Part shown: piece by piece, positions 9,564 to 17,906 of the stretch | Position numbering within the stretch: position 1 is the first letter of the stretch | Layout: the number at the start of each line of letters is the position of its first letter | Source: Geobacillus subterraneus | GTDB lineage: Bacteria; Bacillota; Bacilli; Bacillales; Anoxybacillaceae | Reading direction: 5' to 3' | Assembly (NCBI RefSeq): GCF_001618685.1 | Contig: NZ_CP014342.1 | Location: 1 to 64,000, forward strand | DNA length: 64,000 nt | Translations under genes and position numbers: made by a program | The notes under the pieces: generated by a model | Seen by the model: the letters and a program-made list of their open reading frames with translations, nothing else | Told to the model about the DNA's origin: nothing | Databases searched by the model: none

Positions 9564-9726
9564 ATGCACCGTGACGAAATGGGGGTTTTTGGACTCGATA
9601 TAGTGTGCAAACTGTTTTTGTTTGGAAGGGATTTGAACTTTGGATCGCACGTGGATAGCCTGGTGGACAGCTTGCCGTAGGGCGGGTGTTCCCAGAAATA
9701 TCACCATCTCAAAGCGCAGGCGCAGA

Positions 9727-9803
9727 TGGGGGAGTGTTCCACATGTGGTGTGGTAACTGGTCCGAGGGGATAACGAAAAAGATAAACAAAGGGGAACGGA
9801 GAA
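9727..9803 (+). pseudogene. Relic of an amaB-like 3' end and its downstream spacer
   Basis: The stretch from GTGTGGTAACTGG at 9748 through ATAACGAAAAAGATAAAC matches the last codons of amaB and the amaB-amaA spacer (5818-5870) with a few substitutions and single-base gaps. Read in frame it gives VW-stop-L where amaB has VWQL. It is therefore a short decayed duplicate of the end of an amaB-type gene, left just upstream of the VanZ gene. Nothing else of that gene can be recognised further upstream. Confidence 0.6.
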
Positions 9804-9993
9804 AAGAAGTCTTCTTTCCAGCCTGTGAGCGAACGATTTTCAAGCAATGATGAAGCAACTTTCAAAAAAGAAAATGGAAAAATATCACCATCCCTGTTAT
9901 GATGATAAAGAGTTCAGCGAACAAGGTGTCTACTTTCGTTTGTTGTGTAGGTACCTTGTTTTGTTGGGAAAAAGGTTGTTGGCAGGTGGAACG

Positions 9994-10446
9994 ATGAGAG
10001 ATTTCCTTTCCCGCTGGGTCCCCGTCATTCTCTGGTGCCTCGTCATTTACAGCTTCAGCGAGTCTTCCTGGTTTACTGGGGCGAATACGGCGCATGTGCT
10101 GCAGGTGATTTTATCGTACTTGCCGTTTGGCAGTGGGGATGAAGAGGGGTCGTCATTTTTGAATTTTTTGATCCGCAAAGCGGCGCATTTGACCGAATTT
10201 GGCATTTTGGCCGCGCTTGTATGGCGGGCGCTGTCGCCCAAGCGGTTTGCGTATGCGGGCGCTTGGCTGTTTGCGACCGTGTATGCGGCAACCGATGAGT
10301 GGCACCAGTCGTTTGAGCCGGGGCGGACGGCGACGCCAAAAGATGTGGCGATTGATTCATGTGGGGCGCTCCTCGCGCTTTTGATCGTCTTTGTTTGCCG
10401 CCATTGGTTAAGGACAAAGCATCGGGCGGTCAAACGCGGCGTATAA
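9994..10446 (+). CDS. VanZ-family membrane protein
   Basis: A small integral membrane protein of the VanZ family (150 residues). VanZ of enterococci raises teicoplanin resistance; the role of most homologues is unknown. The family signatures are present: KAAHLTEFGILAALVWRAL around residues 57-75, and DEWHQSFEPGRTATPKDVAIDSCGA around 97-121, between hydrophobic helices. The reading frame is open back to 9847, but the ATG at 9994 with AGGTGGA upstream gives the normal family length, and the preceding stretch is AT-rich and lysine-rich like non-coding DNA. The small membrane protein at 10534 follows 87 nt later and may be co-transcribed. Confidence 0.88.
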   Translation: MRDFLSRWVPVILWCLVIYSFSESSWFTGANTAHVLQVILSYLPFGSGDEEGSSFLNFLIRKAAHLTEFGILAALVWRALSPKRFAYAGAWLFATVYAATDEWHQSFEPGRTATPKDVAIDSCGALLALLIVFVCRHWLRTKHRAVKRGV

Positions 10447-10533
10447 TAGAACAGAGCTCTCTCAACGTATAGGCCTAAATGCAAACGGAAAGAATGGCCA
10501 ATAACGAGTTTGCGAGAGAAGGGAGAGAGGGCC

Positions 10534-10650
10534 ATGGTCGCGTTTATCGCGGGAATGTTTGTCGGTTCATTCGTGATGCTTGTTATCATGAGCATGATGG
10601 CGGTGGCGAAACGGGCGGATGAAGCAAGCGAACGGTGGAGGGAAAAGTGA
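10534..10650 (+). CDS. Small single-helix membrane protein (DUF3789-like)
   Basis: A 38-residue ORF starting MVAFIAGMFVGSF, with one strong membrane helix and a charged tail (KRADEASERWREK). GAAGGGAGAGAGG precedes the ATG, and a perfect terminator starts 4 nt after the stop, so it looks like a real gene. The pattern fits short DUF3789-type proteins often encoded in Bacillaceae; function is unknown. Confidence 0.65.
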   Translation: MVAFIAGMFVGSFVMLVIMSMMAVAKRADEASERWREK

Positions 10651-10654
10651 GAAG

Positions 10655-10681
10655 TCCCTTGCGGCAGGCAAGGGATTTTTT
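10655..10681 (+). terminator. Rho-independent terminator
   Basis: TCCCTTGC pairs with GCAAGGGA across a 5-nt loop, followed by six T. Confidence 0.92.
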
Positions 10682-10807
10682 GTGAAAATGCTGTGCGATC
10701 ATGTTTACGTCAGCTTGCAAAAAAGGCCGCACATTGTTTGAGGACCGCCGTGAAAGACCGACGAAGTACAACGGATTCGAAAAGTTGAAGGGGATAAAAT
10801 TACAGGC

Positions 10808-12061
10808 GTGTTGATTATCCAATAAAATCCAAAGGGTATAGAAAAAAGAGCACCTTTCCTGTAGAATGTGAGTAGCGACACAAACAAACCCAGGAGGTGC
10901 TCTCTATGAACAAGCATACCACACTCCCGAATTTGATGCAAAAACTTGTTTCGGATGAAGAGATTCAACTGATTGCCGAAGCGGTTGGGTATCGTGATTC
11001 GTCTCGAACCTTTACGTTGCGCGAGTGGATTCACTTCTTCCTGCTGGCCGCCATGCATCAATGGAAAAGCTTTCGCCACGGAGCCGATGTGGGGCCTCTG
11101 TATGGATTGCCGCGATTCCATTATTCCACAGTATCCAAGAAAGCGAAAGAAGTTCCCTATGACATCATGAAACGCTTGTTGGCGTTGATCATTTCCAAGT
11201 GCAACCGCCAAACCCGCCGTTCGCTTCGGTTTCCCAAACCGCTTCGGGTGGTGGATTCGACGACCGTCACGGTCGGGAAAAACCGCCTGCCATGGGCGCC
11301 GTATCACGGCGAACGCGCCGGAGTGAAGCTGCACGTCGCGTATTCGCCGGAATCCTCGTTGCCGGCAGACGTGGTGGAAACCATCGGACTGCGTCATGAT
11401 GGCCCGGTGGGAGAACAGTTGACGAACGCTCAACAAGTGCTGGTGGAAGACCGGGCGTATTTCAAAATCGAACGCCTCGATCGATTTGTGGAGCAGCATC
11501 AGCTCTTTGTCATTCGGATGAAGGACAACATCGAACTTCATCAGAAAAAAAGCTTGAAACGCCTTTCCAGCACATCCTCATCGGTTCAAGCCGACTTCAC
11601 GTGCCAGTTGGGGACGAAACAATGCCGCTCCACCAAGCGTCACCGGGTGGTGATCTTTCGAGATGCGAATGGCCGCGACATTCGGGTCGTGACGAACCTC
11701 TTCCATGCGTCTGCGGAAACCATTGCCGACATGTACCAACAACGTTGAACTGTTGAGGTCTTTTTCCGTTGGGTGAAGCAATATTGGGTGAAGCAATATC
11801 TGAATGTCCCGACCTTGTTTGGCACGACGGAAAATGCGGTATACAACCAACTGTTTGCGGCGTTCATCGCGTATGTGTTGCTGCGATGGCTGTATGATCA
11901 AACCAAAAAACAGACGAACGTCTCTCTTTCCTTCATTTCGTTCGTTCGCCGTTTTTTCTCTGGGCAGCTTCCTCTCGATTGGAAATCCGGGATGGCCGCT
12001 GCTTTGTTTGAGTATGCCCAAATTTATGGAAGACGTATGTCTAATTTTGGATAATCAACAC
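10808..12061 (+). mobile_element. IS4-family insertion sequence (inactive copy)
   Basis: A 1254-bp element with perfect 15-bp terminal inverted repeats: GTGTTGATTATCCAA at 10808-10822 and its complement at 12047-12061. It carries one transposase gene, broken by a stop codon. No target duplication is visible in the flanks (ATTACAGGC on the left, TCGTGATC on the right), so one flank has probably been rearranged since insertion. It truncates the permease fragment on its right. Confidence 0.88.
10906..12054 (+). pseudogene. IS4-family transposase with in-frame stop and 15-bp duplication
   Basis: DDE transposase that would cut and join the element ends. Acidic residues are visible in VVDSTTVTVGKNRLPW and VEDRAYFKIERLDRF, and the catalytic glutamate lies in TVEVFFRWVKQY. 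That last segment follows a TGA at 11746-11748, in a position where the family has tryptophan (YQQRWTVE). The frame then continues to 12054. Just after the stop the 15-mer TGGGTGAAGCAATAT is duplicated in tandem (11776-11805), adding WVKQY. The truncated 280-residue product lacks the glutamate, so the copy should be dead. The start is ATG 10906 with AGGAGGTG upstream. Confidence 0.88.
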
Positions 12062-12514
12062 TCGTGATCAAGGAATGATCTTATTAGCTGTATACGCCAT
12101 TTCAGTTTTCTCTTCTTCGTATGTCGGAAGAAGTTTGGAAAGAAAAATATTCGAAGAGGAGAAACGCTTATTTGGCGGTATGGTGAAAATTAGTATAGCT
12201 GGGAATTTAGCGAAACTTATAGGATTTGGAGTAGGGGCTATCATTTTCAGTATTCCTTTAAGTATATACATTTTCTTATCATTCATTTTGTTTTTAGTCA
12301 TGGCAAGTGTAAATGTTGAACACGGTTTTTCATATAGCAAGGCTTCTATTGCCGGTAAAAAGAAAGTAAATAGTTTATTTTTGTTACTATTTGTTGGGCT
12401 TATATCATCCATTCCCATTCTATGGATACCATCTTTAGTAGAAAGATTTAATGAGGCAGGCATGATCAAGTTATCTTTTATTCCATTTGTATTACCGGGA
12501 ACAATGAACATTTT
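12062..12514 (+). pseudogene. Membrane protein fragment trapped between two IS elements
   Basis: An open frame runs in from the IS4 right end and is cut by the IS982 left end; the last 11 codons of the visible ORF (to 12548) belong to IS982. The fragment has four or five hydrophobic helices (ISIAGNLAKLIGFGVGAIIF, IYIFLSFILFLVMASV, SLFLLLFVGLISSIPILWI) and resembles a transporter permease. Base composition is AT-rich, like the radical-SAM fragment on the other side of IS982. It may have been the exporter of the peptide locus; that is inference. Confidence 0.6.
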
Positions 12515-13518
12515 ACCCGTGGTGCTAGATAAACTTGATCAAGCATAAAAATAGCCCTTGCTGGCGGATCTCCAGTAGAATGAAAGTGTCACCCAACATT
12601 CGAAAGGAGAGATCCCCCATGCAAGAGCACTTTCATTTTACTACAGATCCAGCCAAACTTCAAAAACAATATGCCGCTATTTTCTGTTTTGTTTCTGCCC
12701 AACTGTCGTTGATTCAAATGGATCTTCATCGCCGCAACCGTCACTTGGTCAAGCAAGAAGACGAAGTGGTCATGGCGGTTCACCTTTTGGGGAAGCTGCT
12801 GGGCTTTTCTTCCGAACGAGCCTGGCATCGTTTTGTCACGGGAAATTTGTTCACAAACGGCTCGTTTCTTGAACGCTCCCGATACAACCGCCGCTGCCGG
12901 GCGCTTGGTTTCGCCATCAAATGGATCCGTCATGAGCTGGCGAAACGTGGCCAACACCATGCTTATGCGGTCGTCGACAGCTTGCCTCTTCCGTTGTGCC
13001 ATCCCGTGAGAATGCAGCGCGTCAAGCGATTTCGAGGGATCGCAGATATGGGGTATTGTGCTTCCAAAAAGCAATGGTACTACGGTTTCAAGCTGCATCT
13101 TCAAGTGACCAATCAAGGGCTGGCCATGGGCTATGTCGTGACGGAAGCGTCCTGCCACGACGTCAAAGCCGCTGAAACGGTGATGACTCAAATCCCTCAT
13201 CCCTACAACTTTGGGGACAAAGGGTACATCAGCCACGCTCTTCGAGAAAAGCTGTACGAAGAACACCAAGCCGCGTTCTGGACACCGTCTCGACACCATC
13301 AAAAGCACGGCCCATCCAAGGCATGGGAAGAATGGATCAGGAAAAAACGCAAAGTCATCGAGACGGTGTTTTCGATTCTCGTAGACCAATACCGGATCAC
13401 CGACATTCGAGCGAATTCCATGGCCGGGTTTGAAGTGGCACTCGATGGCATCTTGTTGGCTTATTCCTTGGTCACACTAGGGCTGGTTGAGCGCTGACAC
13501 TCAACTAGCACCACGGGT
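12515..13518 (+). mobile_element. IS982-family insertion sequence
   Basis: A 1004-bp element with perfect 14-bp inverted repeats, ACCCGTGGTGCTAG at 12515-12528 and its complement at 13505-13518. The ACCC terminus is typical of IS982. It interrupts an AT-rich locus: membrane-protein sequence on the left, radical-SAM sequence on the right. No clear target duplication is visible, and the 5' part of the radical-SAM gene is missing, so a deletion probably accompanied or followed insertion. Confidence 0.88.
12619..13497 (+). CDS. IS982-family transposase
   Basis: A 292-residue DDE transposase for cut-and-paste movement of the element. Family motifs are present: the first aspartate in YAVVDSLPLPLCHPVRMQR, then DMGYCASKKQWYYGFKLHL, the second acidic region EASCHDVKAAE and GDKGYIS, and the glutamate in RKVIETVFSILVDQ. 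The start is ATG 12619 after AAAGGAGAG; the longer upstream frame is not supported by a ribosome binding site. The frame is intact, so this copy may be active. Confidence 0.9.
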   Translation: MQEHFHFTTDPAKLQKQYAAIFCFVSAQLSLIQMDLHRRNRHLVKQEDEVVMAVHLLGKLLGFSSERAWHRFVTGNLFTNGSFLERSRYNRRCRALGFAIKWIRHELAKRGQHHAYAVVDSLPLPLCHPVRMQRVKRFRGIADMGYCASKKQWYYGFKLHLQVTNQGLAMGYVVTEASCHDVKAAETVMTQIPHPYNFGDKGYISHALREKLYEEHQAAFWTPSRHHQKHGPSKAWEEWIRKKRKVIETVFSILVDQYRITDIRANSMAGFEVALDGILLAYSLVTLGLVER

Positions 13519-14106
13519 ATTCGCATTAATTTTGATGAAGACAATCTTTCACACATTCCGCGTTTTTTAGAAGAGTTAGCTGGTTATTTTGCGGGAGATT
13601 CGCGCTTTCAAATTTTTTGTCGCCCTGTTGGAAAATGGGGTGGAGCGAACGATGAAGATTTGCTGATATGCGACCATCGTACAGCAGAAACAAAAATATG
13701 GGAGTTTACGGAAATTGGCATTAATCGTGGGTTAAATATGAGTTCGATCATTGAGTCGATGTTAATGCCTACTGGGGCAGTTTGTTATGCAGCTAAGCCA
13801 CATTCGTTTGTCATTGGCGCCAATGGTCAAGTGTATAAATGTACTTGTTTCCTTCATGAGGAATATAACCATGTTGGATGGCTTCATGCTGATGGAACAA
13901 TGGAAGTTGATTTCGATAAATTAGCTTTATGGGTCACGTCAGGAGAAGAACAAGATGAACATTGCCAAGCTTGTTTTTTTCGTCCAGCATGCCAAGGGAA
14001 TCATTGTCCAATGTATCGCATACGTAAAGGAAAACGTCCTTGCCCTTATGAAAAACGGAAAATTAAACAAGTGTTGCGCTTAATTTATGCCAACAATCTA
14101 AGATAA
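13519..14106 (+). pseudogene. C-terminal fragment of a radical SAM/SPASM peptide maturase
   Basis: The frame is open from the IS982 right end to 14106. It begins IRINFDEDNLSHIPRFLEEL, the end of a radical-SAM barrel, and continues into a SPASM domain. The SPASM cysteines are clear: VCYAA, VYKCTCF, then CQACFFRPACQGNHCP and RPCPYEK, which would bind two auxiliary iron-sulfur clusters. The N-terminal CX3CX2C segment that binds SAM is missing, so the fragment cannot be catalytically active. Such enzymes typically modify ribosomally made peptides. A 28-codon ORF with a strong ribosome binding site follows 107 nt downstream and could be the substrate. Confidence 0.8.
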
Positions 14107-14213
14107 AGTAACAGTGGTGTGATGATTTAGGGCGATATAAAACATTTTAATGCTTGACGAGAGTAGCGTAACGTGTAAAAAACATTTCACAACAATGGGA
14201 GGAGGTGAATGAT

Positions 14214-14300
14214 ATGCGGATTTTACGTCCAGCTGTATCTCCAGTCATAGCGTCTAACTCAGGAAGACTTTCTAAATCTGTTCCGGGCAATTTAAAATAA
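14214..14300 (+). CDS. 28-residue peptide, possible RiPP precursor
   Basis: A tiny ORF starting MRILRPAVSPVIAS and ending VPGNLK, preceded by GGGAGGAGGTG 5 nt before the ATG, a near-perfect ribosome binding site. It sits directly after the SPASM maturase fragment on the same strand. It has no cysteine; serines, asparagines and prolines dominate, and three basic residues lie in the second half. I do not recognise the family. Placement and translation signal suggest a ribosomal peptide precursor whose modifying enzyme has been lost; a short regulatory peptide is the alternative. Confidence 0.5.
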   Translation: MRILRPAVSPVIASNSGRLSKSVPGNLK

Positions 14301-14431
14301 TATCATTTAAACTTAGTATAATTTCTATCACTTGATAATTTATACATTCATAGAGAATGGAAAAATGGATTTGTCAAACTATCTCTTTTCCTGAAAGATG
14401 AGTAATTGGTGTTTTGCTAATAAAATGAAAG

Positions 14432-14467
14432 AGGGGCTCAATCCCAAAAGTTTGGGTGGCAGCCCCT
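14432..14467 (+). terminator. Hairpin downstream of the peptide ORF
   Basis: AGGGGCT (14432-14438) pairs with AGCCCCT (14461-14467), with CCCAAA/TTTGGG inside. There is no good T-run, so it may be a weak terminator, an RNA-stabilising hairpin or a small palindromic repeat. Confidence 0.45.
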
Positions 14468-14548
14468 TAAATGTCATTATTTGAGGTCGAAATATGTTAA
14501 AAATGATGGTCACGCAGATTGAAAAAATAAAAAAATAAAAAAAAATAG

Positions 14549-14577
14549 TTGCAATTGAAAATGTAATCGATTACAAT
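14549..14577 (+). promoter_or_regulatory. Promoter with overlapping LacI-type operator
   Basis: TTGCAA (14549-14554), a 17-nt spacer and TACAAT (14572-14577) form a sigma-A promoter. The perfect palindrome TGTAATCGATTACA (14562-14575) overlaps the spacer and -10 box, so the LacI-family product encoded 36 nt downstream probably represses itself here. Confidence 0.82.
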
Positions 14578-14612
14578 AATTTCAGGACAAACATAAAGAA
14601 TGGAGATAGGTA

Positions 14613-15611
14613 ATGGTAAGGATTAGCGATGTAGCAAAATTAGCCAACGTTTCTACCGCCACTGTTTCCAGAGTTCTAAGCAATTCTGGAAACGTGAAAA
14701 AAGAAACGACAGAAAAAGTACTGGAAGCAATACGAAAACTTAATTATCAGCCGAACATGTTAGCAAGACAACTAAGAAAATTAGAAACAAAAACAATACT
14801 TGTTGTAGTGCCAGATATTACGAACACGTTTTTCTCAAAGGTATTGAGAGGAATAGAACATGTGGCAATTGAAAACGATTACGAAGTCCTTCTTGGGGAC
14901 ACTGGTAATAATATAGAGCGCGAAAGTGGGTATTTAAATATATTGCGCCAGAGAAAAGCAGATGGAATGATTCTGCTGACGGCAAGGCTTGAATCACACG
15001 TATTAGAAGAGATTGCTAGTGAATTTCCTGTTGTTCTTGCGTGTGAGTACTTGGAAGGATCTACAATTCCAACTGTTTCCATAGATAATATTAGCAGCGC
15101 AAGAAAAGCTACAGAATACTTAATCCATTTAGGGCATCGAAGAATTGGTTTTATATCCGGACCTCTAAATGTTATATTGAGCCGCGATCGATTAAAAGGA
15201 TTTCGGCAAGCTATGGCGCAACATGGTATTCCAGTAGAATCATTTTTAGTGCAAGAGGGCGATTTTTCTTTTGAAAGCGGTTATAACATGATGATGAAAT
15301 TTTTAGCACTTGACCAGCCTCCGACAGCCGTTTTCGCTTCTAACGACGAAATGGCTATCGGGGCGATAAAAGCAATCAAATCCAAGGGGTTGCGTGTGCC
15401 TGATGATATTTCGGTTGTTGGATTTGATGATATACAGTTTGCATCGATCTACGAACCAGCGCTAACCACAATTTCACAGCCGATGTTTGAAATAGGCAAA
15501 AAAGCGATGGAGTTATTAATAAAGCTCATTAATAAAGATGAATTAGAAAAGAGTCAATATATATTAGAGGATCAACTCGTTATTCGTGAGACTTGTAAAA
15601 AATACACGTGA
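14613..15611 (+). CDS. LacI-family transcriptional regulator
   Basis: A 332-residue repressor with an N-terminal LacI helix-turn-helix ([20 protein letters not shown], residues 4-23), the hinge helix [12 protein letters not shown], and a periplasmic-binding-type sugar sensor domain ([47 protein letters not shown]). It heads the AT-rich sugar island. The palindrome TGTAATCGATTACA in its own promoter and near-copies at 15635 and 15746 before the next operon point to control of itself and the ABC transporter/dehydrogenase operon, with the transported sugar or a metabolite as inducer. Confidence 0.92.
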   Translation: MVRISDVAKLANVSTATVSRVLSNSGNVKKETTEKVLEAIRKLNYQPNMLARQLRKLETKTILVVVPDITNTFFSKVLRGIEHVAIENDYEVLLGDTGNNIERESGYLNILRQRKADGMILLTARLESHVLEEIASEFPVVLACEYLEGSTIPTVSIDNISSARKATEYLIHLGHRRIGFISGPLNVILSRDRLKGFRQAMAQHGIPVESFLVQEGDFSFESGYNMMMKFLALDQPPTAVFASNDEMAIGAIKAIKSKGLRVPDDISVVGFDDIQFASIYEPALTTISQPMFEIGKKAMELLIKLINKDELEKSQYILEDQLVIRETCKKYT

Positions 15612-15634
15612 AAATGATACTTCTTTCAAAAAAA

Positions 15635-15648
15635 TGTAATGGATTACA
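15635..15648 (+). promoter_or_regulatory. Auxiliary LacI-type operator
   Basis: TGTAATGGATTACA differs from the 14562 palindrome at one centre base. It lies 24 nt after the regulator stop and about 110 nt upstream of the operator on the downstream promoter, a spacing that would permit looping. Confidence 0.6.
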
Positions 15649-15720
15649 TTTAAAATGTTTTATAAATAAAAAATTTTATTTCCGGTTTATGCATGAAAAA
15701 GGTTTATTTAGATTTCTACT

Positions 15721-15759
15721 TTGACTATAATAATAAAACATTAAATATAATCGATTACA
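15721..15759 (+). promoter_or_regulatory. Sugar operon promoter with operator over the -10 box
   Basis: TTGACT at 15721-15726 and TATAAT at 15746-15751 are separated by 19 nt, longer than ideal. TATAATCGATTACA (15746-15759) matches the 14562 operator with one mismatch and covers the -10 box. Confidence 0.65.
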
Positions 15760-15837
15760 TTAATTGGAGGTGATGAAATTCTGCAAATGAAGATGTTATG
15801 TTGCTAAATAATAAAAAAATTGAATGGAGGGAGAAAA

Positions 15838-16647
15838 ATGAAGTTAGGCTATCAAACTAATACTTGGGGAGGCGTAGTTGGTCATCCTGCAGGAGTTACG
15901 TCCGTTAAGGATCTTTACTACCTCGCAAATGGCTCAACAGAGGAAGCATTAAAAGATATTGCTGCATCCGGATATAAAGGGTTTGAAATCTTTGATGGAA
16001 ATCTCATGCAGTATATAGATAATAAGGAAGAGTTTAAAGCATTAATGGATCAATATTCTTTAGACTTTATAGCAGTTTATTCAGGTGGAAATTTTATTTT
16101 TCCAGATGTTTTAGAGGAAGAATTATTAAAAATTGAAAAAGTAGCTGCTTTTGCTTCTGAATTAGGTGCAAAACATCTAGTTGTTGGGGGTGGGGCAATT
16201 CGAACGAATGGCATTTTGGAAAACGATTACGTAGATTTAGGTCGTGCCCTTGATAAAGTTGTAGCGATTGCAGAAAAATATGATTTAATTCCAAGCTATC
16301 ATCCTCATTTAGGAACAATAGTCGAGTCCCCTGAACAATTAGATAAGTTAATGGCATTAACGTCTATTAATCTATGTCCTGATACTGCACATATAGAGGC
16401 GGGAGGTGGTAATCCGGTCGATGTTATAAAAAAATACGCTTCTCGGATTAAATACGTTCATTTTAAAGATTACGACAATGGAGAATTTTTACCATTAGGG
16501 AAAGGTCATCAAAATTTTGCTGAAATGATGAAAGCATTAGAAGAATTTCATTATGACGGATGGATTACTGTAGAATTAGACAGCTATCCAGATCCAAAAA
16601 AAGGTGCGGAAATTAGCCGGGACTTTTTAAAGAGTTTGGGTCTCTAA
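15838..16647 (+). CDS. Sugar phosphate isomerase/epimerase-type TIM-barrel protein (IolE-like)
   Basis: A 269-residue protein of the AP-endonuclease-2/xylose-isomerase-like TIM-barrel superfamily, which includes inosose dehydratase IolE and enzymes acting on 3-keto sugars. Metal-binding barrel motifs are visible: GYKGFEIFDG near residue 47, PSYHPHLGTIVES near 158, LCPDTAHIEAGGGNP near 182, and YVHFKDYDNGEF near 208. The frame opens earlier at 15820, but ATG 15838 follows GGAGGGAGAAAA. It is the first gene of the operon and is paired with Gfo/Idh dehydrogenases, as in pathways where a sugar is first oxidised to a keto sugar and then isomerised or eliminated. The substrate is not determined by sequence alone. 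Confidence 0.8.
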   Translation: MKLGYQTNTWGGVVGHPAGVTSVKDLYYLANGSTEEALKDIAASGYKGFEIFDGNLMQYIDNKEEFKALMDQYSLDFIAVYSGGNFIFPDVLEEELLKIEKVAAFASELGAKHLVVGGGAIRTNGILENDYVDLGRALDKVVAIAEKYDLIPSYHPHLGTIVESPEQLDKLMALTSINLCPDTAHIEAGGGNPVDVIKKYASRIKYVHFKDYDNGEFLPLGKGHQNFAEMMKALEEFHYDGWITVELDSYPDPKKGAEISRDFLKSLGL

Positions 16648-16682
16648 AATAGGCTAGTATTTCAAGAAAAGGGGATGGGTAT

Positions 16683-17876
16683 ATGAGAAAAATTTTCATG
16701 ATGTTAGTAACGGTTCTTTTTATTAGTATCCTTGTGCTTACTGGGTGTAATCAAAAAGAAAGTGATTCAAATTCTTCTGATGGGTCATCAGAAACAGGGA
16801 ATACAGAAACTACAGAGGTAGCAGAAAATACTGCTTCAGGGCCAATTACAATTAATCCAGATATCTCCGGTGATCAAGAAATCTTAAGTAAAGGTCCGCA
16901 TGGAGAAACAGCTGTTTCAGCAAAAACGTTACAACTAACTGAAGAGGAAGTTAACAAAATTAAAGAAGGGAACTATAAAGCGGCAATTGTTATGCATTAT
17001 GCAGGTAATGACTGGTCAACGGCTCAAATTGATGGTCTAAAAGCAGCGTTTAAAAGAATGGGTATTGAGGTAGTAGCGGTGACCGATGCCAATTTTAAGG
17101 CGGAAAAACAAGTTTCAGATATTGAAACCGTACTGGCAAAGGATCCTGATATTATAGTAAGTATTCCGGTTGACCCTGTTTCTACCGCTAGCGCATACAA
17201 AAAAGCGGCGGACGCAGGTGTGAAGTTAGTATTTATGGATAATGCTCCACAAGGATTAGAAGCAGGTAAAGATTATGTGAGTGTTGTCTCGGCAGATAAC
17301 TATGGAAATGGTGTTGTGGCCGCAGAAATTATGGCAGAAAAGCTTGGTGGAAAAGGGAAAGTTGGTGTTATTTTCCATGATGCAGACTTCTTCGTAACCA
17401 AACAGAGAACAGAGGCGTTTGAAAAGACGATAAAAGAAAAGTATCCAGATATTAAAATTGTAGCGCGAGGTGGTATTACAGCCCCTAATGATGGTGAGAA
17501 AGTAGCTTCTGGTATGTTAACGAAACATCCGGATTTAGATGGTATTTTTGTAGTTTGGGACGTACCTGCCGAAGGTGCATTAGCAGCTGCACGTACAGCA
17601 GGACGTGATGATTTAGTTATTACAACAATTGATTTAGGGACAAATGTTGCATTAGAAATCGCTTCTGGTGGTATTGTGAAAGGACTAGGGGCACAGTTAC
17701 CGTATGACCAAGGGATCGCAGAGGCGATTTTAGCTGGTTATGCTTTGCTTGGGAAACAGGCTCCAGCTTATGTGGCGGTTCCAGCATTAAAAGTGACAGA
17801 AGAAAATGTGCTGGATGCATGGAAGCTTGTCTATCATAAAGATGCTCCTGAATCTATTCAAAATGCAGCAAAATAA
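16683..17876 (+). CDS. Sugar ABC transporter substrate-binding lipoprotein
   Basis: The extracellular receptor of the operon's CUT2-type sugar importer. A signal peptide of about 21 residues ends in the lipobox LTGC, then comes a linker rich in S, E and T, then a periplasmic-binding-protein-4 domain starting near residue 95 (KAAIVMHYAGNDWSTAQIDGLKAAFKRMGIEVVAVTDANF). Family landmarks include DPDIIVSIPVDPVSTASAYKKAADAGVKLVFMDNAP and the late DGIFVVWDVPAEGALAAARTAG. It is followed after 30 nt by the broken dehydrogenase and then by the ATPase and permease. The binding domain resembles ribose, inositol or rare-sugar receptors; the ligand is not known. Confidence 0.88.
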   Translation: MRKIFMMLVTVLFISILVLTGCNQKESDSNSSDGSSETGNTETTEVAENTASGPITINPDISGDQEILSKGPHGETAVSAKTLQLTEEEVNKIKEGNYKAAIVMHYAGNDWSTAQIDGLKAAFKRMGIEVVAVTDANFKAEKQVSDIETVLAKDPDIIVSIPVDPVSTASAYKKAADAGVKLVFMDNAPQGLEAGKDYVSVVSADNYGNGVVAAEIMAEKLGGKGKVGVIFHDADFFVTKQRTEAFEKTIKEKYPDIKIVARGGITAPNDGEKVASGMLTKHPDLDGIFVVWDVPAEGALAAARTAGRDDLVITTIDLGTNVALEIASGGIVKGLGAQLPYDQGIAEAILAGYALLGKQAPAYVAVPALKVTEENVLDAWKLVYHKDAPESIQNAAK

Positions 17877-17906
17877 TTTTTTGAGATTAATAGGGAGGTT
17901 ACAAAT

